Below, one piece after another: positions 53,661-59,881 of a stretch of 64,000 nt of DNA. The stretch covers positions 62,001-126,000 of the forward strand of contig CALJTX010000038.1 in NCBI GenBank assembly GCA_937975705.1, written 5' to 3'. The position numbers and the translations under genes are program-made. Every line of letters begins with the position of its first letter. Positions within the stretch are counted from its first letter, which is position 1. The notes under the pieces were generated by a model. That model ran no database searches. It had not been told where the DNA came from and was given only the letters and a program-made list of their open reading frames with translations. Origin of the DNA: an uncultured Flavobacteriia bacterium (GTDB lineage Bacteria > Bacteroidota > Bacteroidia > Flavobacteriales_D > Crocinitomicaceae).

Positions 53661-53678
53661 TTATCCGTTTTATGACAA
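53661..53678. promoter_or_regulatory. HipB operator 2 (TTATC-N8-GACAA)
   Basis: The same layout as operator 1 with one mismatch, placed exactly 30 bp further upstream, near the -33 region. Confidence 0.6.
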
Positions 53679-53690
53679 GTTATAATATAT

Positions 53691-53770
53691 TGATTTATGT
53701 AAAGAAACTTCATTTTTCTATACATATGATTGACTTAATGTATATTTTTTTGATTTTTCTATACACAAAA
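53691..53770 (+). repeat. 80-bp regulatory repeat, copy 2
   Basis: Partner of 49011-49090. TTTTCTATACA recurs at 53714-53724 and 53755-53765 (again 41 bp apart), with ATGTATA 24 bp after the start of the first, as in copy 1. The upstream arm is changed to TGTAAAGAAAC. Confidence 0.65.
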
Positions 53771-53882
53771 TACTTTCATTACCAATAAGTAATTTCTTCT
53801 ATTTTTCAGAGACATATAAGCAACAAAATGGGTGCAAAACGCCCCAAAAGACGAAAAATGGCAGTTGAGCTAAAAACGCAAA

Positions 53883-53905
53883 AAACCCTTGACTAGCAAG
53901 GGTTT
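53883..53905 (-). terminator. Intrinsic terminator of mnmE
   Basis: Stem AAACCCTTG / CAAGGGTTT with a 5-nt loop. On the minus strand it runs into a T-rich tract, 43 bp after the mnmE stop. Confidence 0.85.
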
Positions 53906-53908
53906 CAG

Positions 53909-53922
53909 TTATCTTTTGTTAT
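53909..53922 (-). repeat. 14-bp inverted repeat flanking hipAB, right copy
   Basis: TTATCTTTTGTTAT on the plus strand, the exact reverse complement of 51854-51867. It lies between the mnmE stop and its terminator. Confidence 0.5.
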
Positions 53923-53948
53923 GGATTGTTATCGTTGTTTATCGGCGT

Positions 53949-55322
53949 TTATTTGCCGATACAAAACTTAGAGAAAATAGTACCTAAGATATCTGTATCT
54001 ACATCGATGTGGCCGGTGATGTGTCCGAGTTGGCGCATGGCTTCGCGGATGTCCATGGCGATGAAGTCGGCGGTGGTTTGGCCATCGAGGCCTGCTTGGG
54101 CGCGGTCGAGGGCGGCAGCGGTGAGTTCTAAGGCAGCGTGGTGGCGGGCGTTGGAGACAATCGTTTCATCTTGGATGCTGAAGTCGCCGAGCACGAGTTT
54201 GACCAATTTGTCTTTAAGAGCGGAAATGCCGTTGCCTGTGAGGGCACTGATTTGCAGTACTTCTTCTTGCGGATTTAGATTTGGAGCAGTAGTTAAATCG
54301 GCTTTGTTCTGAACCAACAATATATGTTTGTCTGGGTGCAGGCCTTTCAAGGAAGCTACCCAAGAGGATGTTTCAGTGAAGTTGGAAACATCGCTTGCAT
54401 CTGAAAGGCAAAGGACAATTTTGGCTTGTTCGATTTTTTGCTGGGAGCGCTCGATGCCGAGTGCTTCTATGGTTTCGGTGGTTTGGCGGATGCCGGCGGT
54501 GTCTATAAGGCGAAACTGGATGCCTTCGATGTTGAGGACTTCTTCGATGACGTCGCGGGTGGTGCCGGCAATGTTAGAAACAATGGCGCGTTCTTCGCCA
54601 AGGAGCTGATTGAGTAAAGTACTTTTACCGGTGTTGGGCGCGCCTACAATGGCTACCGGGACGCCCTGTTTGATGGCATTGCCGAGTTCAAAAGAGGCGG
54701 CCAAACGGCGCACCATTTGCAAAACGGAAGCTACTAATTGTTTGAGGGAGCTGCGGTCTGCAAACTCGACGTCTTCTTCGGCAAAATCGAGTTCGAGTTC
54801 GATGAGGGCCGCAAAGTTGATGAGTTGCTCGCGGAGTTGTTGGAGTTCTGAAGAAAAACGGCCGCGCAATTGTTGCAGGGCCACTTGGTGGGCCTGCTTA
54901 GACTGCGCGGCAATCAGGTCTGCCACAGCTTCAGCCTGCGAAAGGTCGAGGCGGCCATATAAAAAGGCCCGCTTCGTGAATTCGCCAGGCTCGGCCAAAC
55001 GGCAACCAACCTCCACCAAGCGCTGCAAAAGCAACTGCTGAATATAGGGCGAGCCATGGCAGGCGAGCTCCACGCTTTCTTCACCTGTAAAACTCTTGCC
55101 GTTGTCGAAGAGCGTGGCGAGTACTTCATCTAGGCGCTCGCCGCTTGCACTGCGCATCCAGCCCAAATGAACGGTGTGGCTTGGCAGTGCCTGCAAATCT
55201 TTAGAAAAAGCCTTTGAAACGAGTGCTTTTGCGCCAGTACCCGACACGCGGATAACAGCAATTGCGCCAGTGCCATTGGCTGTTGCGAGCGCACAAATAG
55301 GATCGTGAGAAAGGTCATTCAT
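53949..55322 (-). CDS. mnmE: tRNA uridine-5-carboxymethylaminomethyl modification GTPase MnmE
   Basis: 457-residue GTPase that works with MnmG to modify U34 of several tRNAs. N-terminal tetrahydrofolate-binding domain (DPICALATANGTGAIAVIR), G domain with P-loop GAPNTGKSTLL and DTAGIR, NKAD, and the C-terminal FCIGK with the reactive Cys. Its 3' end is the inner border of the accessory region. The start is 4 nt after a -7 element. Confidence 0.97.
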   Translation of the reverse strand: MNDLSHDPICALATANGTGAIAVIRVSGTGAKALVSKAFSKDLQALPSHTVHLGWMRSASGERLDEVLATLFDNGKSFTGEESVELACHGSPYIQQLLLQRLVEVGCRLAEPGEFTKRAFLYGRLDLSQAEAVADLIAAQSKQAHQVALQQLRGRFSSELQQLREQLINFAALIELELDFAEEDVEFADRSSLKQLVASVLQMVRRLAASFELGNAIKQGVPVAIVGAPNTGKSTLLNQLLGEERAIVSNIAGTTRDVIEEVLNIEGIQFRLIDTAGIRQTTETIEALGIERSQQKIEQAKIVLCLSDASDVSNFTETSSWVASLKGLHPDKHILLVQNKADLTTAPNLNPQEEVLQISALTGNGISALKDKLVKLVLGDFSIQDETIVSNARHHAALELTAAALDRAQAGLDGQTTADFIAMDIREAMRQLGHITGHIDVDTDILGTIFSKFCIGK

Positions 55323-55326
55323 GTTG

Positions 55327-55334
55327 CAAAGTTA
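55327..55334 (-). promoter_or_regulatory. -7 element of mnmE
   Basis: TAACTTTG on the minus strand, then CAAC and ATG: the same 4-nt spacing and the same CAAC as at the mazG-like gene. Confidence 0.7.
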
Positions 55335-55350
55335 CACAATAAAAATTCCC

Positions 55351-55358
55351 TACCTTTG
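55351..55358 (+). promoter_or_regulatory. -7 element of the ALDH7-like gene
   Basis: TACCTTTG, 18 nt before ATG 55377, back to back with the mnmE promoter. Confidence 0.7.
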
Positions 55359-55376
55359 CCCTAAAATCAACACATT

Positions 55377-56924
55377 ATGTCACTCCAAGCAGAAATCAAA
55401 GACATCTTGGGCCAATTTGGCATCCAAGAAAACAATAGCGGCGCCTCTACAGGTACGCAATGGATACAAACTTCTGGTGCCAGCATCGCATCTGTGTCGC
55501 CAGTAGACGCGCAAGTTATTGCGAACGTCACTATGGCTACGCCAGCTGAGTACCATCAAGTCATCGACAAAGCGCAAGCAGCTTTTGTAGAATGGCGCAA
55601 AGTTCCCGCTCCAAAACGCGGCGAAATCGTGCGTCAGTTGGCTGAGCGCATTCGCTTTTACAAAGAGCCACTAGGCAAACTCGTTTCTTACGAAATGGGT
55701 AAGTCTTTACAAGAAGGTTTAGGTGAAGTACAAGAAATGATCGACATCTGCGATTTCGCAGTTGGGCTTTCGCGTCAGCTTTACGGCCTCACCATGCACT
55801 CTGAGCGCCCGGGTCACCGCATGTATGAGCAGTATCATCCGCTCGGAATTGTCGGTATCATCTCTGCGTTCAACTTCCCGGTTGCTGTTTGGAACTGGAA
55901 CACCGCCCTTGCTTGGGTTTGTGGCGACGTTTGTGTTTGGAAACCATCTGAAAAAACACCACTTACTGCCATTGCGTGTCAGCGCATCACAGAAGAAGTA
56001 TTTGCTGCCAATGGCGTTCCAGAAGGTGTTTCTGGCCTCGTTATCGGCGACGGCGAAATCGGTAAACTTATGGCCAACGACACGCGCGTTCCTTTAGTTT
56101 CTGCAACAGGTTCTACCCGCATGGGTAAATCAGTTGGGGCAGCAGTTGGGCAACGTTTGGGTCGCTCTTTATTAGAGTTAGGCGGCAACAACGCCATCAT
56201 CATTACACCAAGTGCTGATCTTAAAATGGTGGTGCCAGGCGCTGTATTTGGTGCTGTTGGTACTGCAGGGCAGCGTTGTACATCTACGCGCCGCCTCATC
56301 ATCCATGCGTCTATCTACGACAAAGTGACCGAAGCGCTTACTTCTGCCTACAAGCAATTGAGCATCGGCAACCCACTCGATCAAAACAACCACGTTGGTC
56401 CACTGATCGATCAAGACGCAGTCAATAATTACCTCCACGCCATTGAAGCCGCCCAAAAAGAAGGCGGAAAAGTTTTGGTAGAAGGAGGCGTATTGACGGG
56501 TCCTGGTTATGAGTCTGGCTGTTATGTTAAACCTTGTATCATCGAAGCAGAAAATCATTTCGCGATTGTACAGCACGAAACATTTGCCCCAATTCTTTAC
56601 GTCATGAAATACACCGGCGACGTCCATGAAGCAATTGCTATGCAAAATGGCGTACCTCAAGGCCTTTCTTCTGCCATCATGACCAACGAACTCAAAGAAT
56701 CTGAAGCTTTCTTAAGCGCAGCTGGTTCTGACTGCGGTATCGCCAATGTGAACATCGGTACTTCAGGTGCTGAAATCGGTGGTGCATTTGGTGGTGAAAA
56801 AGAAACTGGTGGTGGCCGCGAGTCTGGCTCAGATGCTTGGAAAGTTTACATGCGTCGCCAAACCAATACCATCAATTATTCTGATTCCTTGCCACTTGCA
56901 CAAGGCATCAAGTTCGATTTATAA
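55377..56924 (+). CDS. Aldehyde dehydrogenase, ALDH7-like (alpha-aminoadipic semialdehyde type)
   Basis: 515 residues. The catalytic Cys is in GTAGQRCTSTRR and the Glu is in LLELGGNNA, both characteristic of ALDH7 (antiquitin) enzymes, which oxidise alpha-aminoadipic semialdehyde in lysine breakdown. ISAFNFPVAVWNWN is the family's Asn motif. It is monocistronic, with a promoter 18 nt upstream and a terminator 18 bp downstream. Confidence 0.9.
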   Translation: MSLQAEIKDILGQFGIQENNSGASTGTQWIQTSGASIASVSPVDAQVIANVTMATPAEYHQVIDKAQAAFVEWRKVPAPKRGEIVRQLAERIRFYKEPLGKLVSYEMGKSLQEGLGEVQEMIDICDFAVGLSRQLYGLTMHSERPGHRMYEQYHPLGIVGIISAFNFPVAVWNWNTALAWVCGDVCVWKPSEKTPLTAIACQRITEEVFAANGVPEGVSGLVIGDGEIGKLMANDTRVPLVSATGSTRMGKSVGAAVGQRLGRSLLELGGNNAIIITPSADLKMVVPGAVFGAVGTAGQRCTSTRRLIIHASIYDKVTEALTSAYKQLSIGNPLDQNNHVGPLIDQDAVNNYLHAIEAAQKEGGKVLVEGGVLTGPGYESGCYVKPCIIEAENHFAIVQHETFAPILYVMKYTGDVHEAIAMQNGVPQGLSSAIMTNELKESEAFLSAAGSDCGIANVNIGTSGAEIGGAFGGEKETGGGRESGSDAWKVYMRRQTNTINYSDSLPLAQGIKFDL

Positions 56925-56942
56925 GAAACAAATGACACAATC

Positions 56943-56970
56943 AAAAGGGGGCTAATGGTCCCCTTTTTTT
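56943..56970. terminator. Terminator after the ALDH7-like gene
   Basis: Stem AAAAGGGG / CCCCTTTT around a 9-nt loop, followed by T on the right. It overlaps the stop codon of the opposing gene (56952-56954, in the loop), so it may serve both strands. Confidence 0.85.
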
Positions 56971-57494
56971 GTTTTGTTCTTGACCAACAGAAAACGGGCT
57001 GAGATAAAAAAGGTGTTTGAATTGCAAGAGGTATTGTCTAGCGCATAAAACGGAGCGAGTATATACATGCCCGTTTGTACATGCAGCTGCCAAACTTTGA
57101 CACCTACACTCGGGCAAACCCCAAAACGCAACTGCTTCAAATCAGTACGCACTGCGGCGCTGAGCCCGTAAGTAAGGTCAAAATTGCCAGTGCGGCGCCA
57201 TAAACCGATATCATAACCCAAGACTGGATTGATCCGAGTGAAATCAAAAGTGGCATTGAAGCCATGATGCAAAGCCGTTGTATTTGAATTTAAAAAGCCC
57301 TTCTTGTTTTTGTACTGTAATTCCCACCCGTATTCAAGTGCATAGAAACGGCCACTTTGCAGGCCAAAATAAGAACCAGACTTTAGTGTTCTTTGTTTAG
57401 GATAAAATAACGAATCGGGATTGGCGAAAAGCGTACCCGAAAGAAACACAAATAAAAATCCATATAAAACGAGAAGGCTGTTGCTATTTTTCAT
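56952..57494 (-). CDS. Exported hypothetical protein (beta-rich, possible outer-membrane barrel)
   Basis: 180 residues with a signal peptide (to about 25) and alternating hydrophobic strands (GSYFGLQSGRFYALEYGWEL, GYDIGLWRRTGNFDLTYGLS). I recognise no family. It overlaps the end of cvpA by 11 bp, so the two are co-transcribed. The stop codon lies in the loop of a terminator. Confidence 0.68.
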   Translation of the reverse strand: MKNSNSLLVLYGFLFVFLSGTLFANPDSLFYPKQRTLKSGSYFGLQSGRFYALEYGWELQYKNKKGFLNSNTTALHHGFNATFDFTRINPVLGYDIGLWRRTGNFDLTYGLSAAVRTDLKQLRFGVCPSVGVKVWQLHVQTGMYILAPFYALDNTSCNSNTFFISARFLLVKNKTKKGDH

Positions 57495-58020
57495 CGGTCA
57501 TTTGTTCTTTTGCTTGCTCTAAATACGCATCAAACACCACGCCTTCACTGATTTTGGGCAGCGTATTTTGCAGCATATTGGTATAGAATGGAATGGCGAT
57601 GGATTGGTTACGGGTTTGTGTAGAGATGAGGTTTTGCTTGCTATCGTTTGCCAAGACAAACAATAAAAGTGTCCCGACCAAATACATCCATTGCAAAATA
57701 CCCAAGAGGGCGCCGGCCAGGTTGTTGAGTATAGACAACTTGACCACTTTAAGCGCTGTTTCGAGCAGTTTGCCTCCAAAATAAATGGCGGCGCCAATGC
57801 CCAAAAACAACAACACAAAACTGAGTGGCATAAGGGTTGTTTTCTCCCAGTGAAGGTTCTTGACCCCCCATTCAACAACGACATCGGTGAGCTGAAAAGC
57901 GGCGTAAAGTCCAACGACGATGGCTAATAGCATGAACAAAGACATGATCAGGCCGCGTTTGTAGCCTTTGTAGGCGCCATAAGCTAAAGGAGCAAAAAGA
58001 AAGAGGTCAAAAAGATTCAT
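57484..58020 (-). CDS. CvpA family membrane protein
   Basis: 178 residues with four membrane helices and the CvpA signature area near the start (FDLFLFAPLAYGAYKGYKRGLI) and a C-terminal amphipathic segment. CvpA proteins affect envelope homeostasis and colicin V export in other bacteria; the precise role is not known. It is first in a two-gene transcript with the exported protein behind it. Confidence 0.82.
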   Translation of the reverse strand: MNLFDLFLFAPLAYGAYKGYKRGLIMSLFMLLAIVVGLYAAFQLTDVVVEWGVKNLHWEKTTLMPLSFVLLFLGIGAAIYFGGKLLETALKVVKLSILNNLAGALLGILQWMYLVGTLLLFVLANDSKQNLISTQTRNQSIAIPFYTNMLQNTLPKISEGVVFDAYLEQAKEQMTDEK

Positions 58021-58024
58021 GGCC

Positions 58025-58032
58025 GAAAATTA
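58025..58032 (-). promoter_or_regulatory. -7-like element of cvpA
   Basis: TAATTTTC on the minus strand, one base off the consensus, followed by GGCC and the ATG (4-nt spacing). Confidence 0.45.
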
Positions 58033-58044
58033 AGAGAAAGTTTG

Positions 58045-58052
58045 TAATCTTG
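58045..58052 (+). promoter_or_regulatory. -7-like element of tadA
   Basis: TAATCTTG, one base off the consensus, then TGCT and the ATG at 58057 (4-nt spacing). Confidence 0.45.
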
Positions 58053-58056
58053 TGCT

Positions 58057-58500
58057 ATGCTGAGCCCTTTCAACGACGAATATTTCATGAAACAAGCCTA
58101 TCAGGAGGCTTTAAAGGCCTTTGAGGCCGATGAAGTACCTGTTGGGGCTGTCATTGTTTGCAAAAATCAAGTGATTGCCCGCGGGCATAATTTAACGGAG
58201 CAACTCACCGACGTCACGGCGCATGCAGAAATTCAAGCCATTACCGCTGCTGCTCAATATTTAGGTGCCAAATACCTCAAAGAATGCACTTTGTACGTCA
58301 CGCTAGAGCCCTGCTGTATGTGTGCAGGTGCACTGTATTGGTCACAGATAGATAAAGTCGTGTTTGCTGCGCGTGATGCCAAACGCGGGGCGAGTGCAAC
58401 GGGCACCAGCTTGTATCACCCGGCCACGCTCGTGGAGAATGGTGTGATGGAGGCAGCGTGCAGTCAGTTACTCAAAGATTTTTTTGCTAAAAAACGCTAG
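58057..58500 (+). CDS. tadA: tRNA-specific adenosine deaminase TadA
   Basis: It converts A34 to inosine in tRNA-Arg(ACG). The 147-residue protein has the zinc/catalytic motifs HAEIQAI and PCCMCAGA of the cytidine-deaminase fold. It converges with recO; the 14 bp between them hold only a weak GGCC repeat. Confidence 0.94.
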   Translation: MLSPFNDEYFMKQAYQEALKAFEADEVPVGAVIVCKNQVIARGHNLTEQLTDVTAHAEIQAITAAAQYLGAKYLKECTLYVTLEPCCMCAGALYWSQIDKVVFAARDAKRGASATGTSLYHPATLVENGVMEAACSQLLKDFFAKKR

Positions 58501-58514
58501 GCCATTAAGGCCGC

Positions 58515-59213
58515 TTAGTCGTAGAGGGTATCGTGGAGAATTTCCATGGTTTTATCCAAATTGAAATTTGCCAGGTGAATTGCGGCGTATTGAATGAGTG
58601 CACGCAAACCCTCTTTATGCAGTGCTCCTGAGAATTGAACAGCCGCACTTGGCCAAAATTGCGCCTTTAAAAAAGCGACAAGCGCGGGGTCTTGTATACA
58701 ACTTGCCCCGCCCTGCGAGACATGACAAAAACTCCCTTTCTGCAGGTCAAAAATTGCACTTTGCGCTTCCTCCACCAGCGGTGCGTAGCCCAAGAGCATC
58801 AGGTATTGCGCCAAAAAATGTGTCGGAAAATTTCTTTCGGTTTCGGTCGTTTCTAAGTGCACTAACTGATCGCGGATAAAATAAAACAGCTGCTGATCAG
58901 TGCCTTGATAGCGCAAGGTTTGCTGCAAAACATCGGTCATGAAAAAGACCAACAACACCTTTTGCGGGCGCTCAAACAGCGCTTGGGGTGTCCAGGCGAA
59001 GTCGAGTTGATTGATGATGCCGAGGTCAGATTCTGGGCGCTTGAAATAACTGAGCTCATACAAACCCAGCTGATTGAGCGCCTTGCGTTTTTTCAACGCC
59101 CCCTTGAAAATAAAAGATTGAAAACCGCGCTCGAGCGTGTAAAAGTGCAAGACCATACTGCTCTCCGAATAGGCTTGCTTATCGATGAGGATTCCGAGTT
59201 CTTTTGTTTTCAA
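58515..59213 (-). CDS. recO: DNA repair protein RecO (TTG start)
   Basis: 232 residues: N-terminal OB fold (MKTKELGILIDKQAYSESSM, VLHFYTLERGFQSFIFKGA) and a helical C-terminal domain with the two Cys of a possible zinc site (FCHVSQGGASC). RecO loads RecA together with RecR in recombination repair. No ATG fits the conserved N-terminus, so the TTG at 59213 is the start. It follows the HAD gene by 14 bp. Confidence 0.9.
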   Translation of the reverse strand: MKTKELGILIDKQAYSESSMVLHFYTLERGFQSFIFKGALKKRKALNQLGLYELSYFKRPESDLGIINQLDFAWTPQALFERPQKVLLVFFMTDVLQQTLRYQGTDQQLFYFIRDQLVHLETTETERNFPTHFLAQYLMLLGYAPLVEEAQSAIFDLQKGSFCHVSQGGASCIQDPALVAFLKAQFWPSAAVQFSGALHKEGLRALIQYAAIHLANFNLDKTMEILHDTLYD

Positions 59214-59227
59214 TGATGACTTGGGTC

Positions 59228-59839
59228 TTAGGCGAAAACCTTGATTTTGGCGTCTACTTCAGTGAGTTCTGACCAAGTGCCCATGTAAGTAACAGCGCGC
59301 ACTTTGCGGTTGTCTATCCAGACGTATTCTTGGCCATCTTTGATGCGTGGTTTGTCCATGACCAAGCCGTGGTACTTGAAGCCATTGTCTTTGAGCCAAA
59401 TTTCGGTAACCTCACGATCTTTAGCTTCTCGGGCAGTAAAGAAAGTAATGATATTGCCTTCGTCATACCACTTATTGATGACTTCCCTCGAATTAGGAAA
59501 AACTTGTGCCCCTGGATACAAATGACTCTCTTCATTTTTGATGTCGTCGCAGATGGTGCCGTCGATATCGATGAGGAAAATTTTGGTAGGGTTTTCTTCT
59601 TCCAAATGAAGCTTTGCCACAACCGCATGCTGAATTTTGGTTTGGTCGCTGACCTTGCAATTGGGTTCAAGCTCAAAAATAACCTCAGATCCTTCACTGA
59701 CCGCATAGCGACCACTTACGATCTTTTTGATCGATAGATCGCTCACCTTATAAGCGCCATTTTCCGCTTCAATAAACCATCCTTCTTCGCTGTTTGGCAG
59801 CTGCGGATCTACTAATTGATAACTCAAAATTCCTTTCAT
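59228..59839 (-). CDS. HAD-superfamily protein with an extra N-terminal domain
   Basis: 203 residues. The first 85 residues form a separate beta-rich domain of unknown role. The HAD part has motif I IFLIDIDGTICDD, motif II FFTAREAKDREVT and motif IV WIDNRKV. The form DIDGTI and the threonine-Ala-Arg motif resemble phosphoheptose/LNS2-like phosphatases. Substrate not known. It is first gene before recO. Confidence 0.75.
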   Translation of the reverse strand: MKGILSYQLVDPQLPNSEEGWFIEAENGAYKVSDLSIKKIVSGRYAVSEGSEVIFELEPNCKVSDQTKIQHAVVAKLHLEEENPTKIFLIDIDGTICDDIKNEESHLYPGAQVFPNSREVINKWYDEGNIITFFTAREAKDREVTEIWLKDNGFKYHGLVMDKPRIKDGQEYVWIDNRKVRAVTYMGTWSELTEVDAKIKVFA

Positions 59840-59855
59840 AACCTGTATTGAAATA

Positions 59856-59863
59856 CAAAGTTA
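59856..59863 (-). promoter_or_regulatory. -7 element of the HAD-recO operon
   Basis: TAACTTTG on the minus strand, 16 nt before ATG 59839. Confidence 0.6.
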
Positions 59864-59881
59864 GCAGGAATTTAAACGCAG

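Larger units (their letters stand above)
53771..53948. other. Intergenic remainder between the hip operon and mnmE
   Basis: With the operators and repeat above, this makes a gene-free stretch of 323 bp (53626-53948). This part holds AGCAACAAAATG (near 53818), a short open frame without support, the mnmE terminator, and the 14-bp inverted repeat. No gene or RNA was recognised. Confidence 0.6.

Noticed and set aside
53818..53896. Small gene starting MGAKRPKRRK
   Set aside because: 22 codons, no promoter or neighbour support, and it runs into the mnmE terminator.
58500..58512. GGCC-ATTAA-GGCC as a terminator between tadA and recO
   Set aside because: The stem is only 4 bp and no T run follows on either strand.
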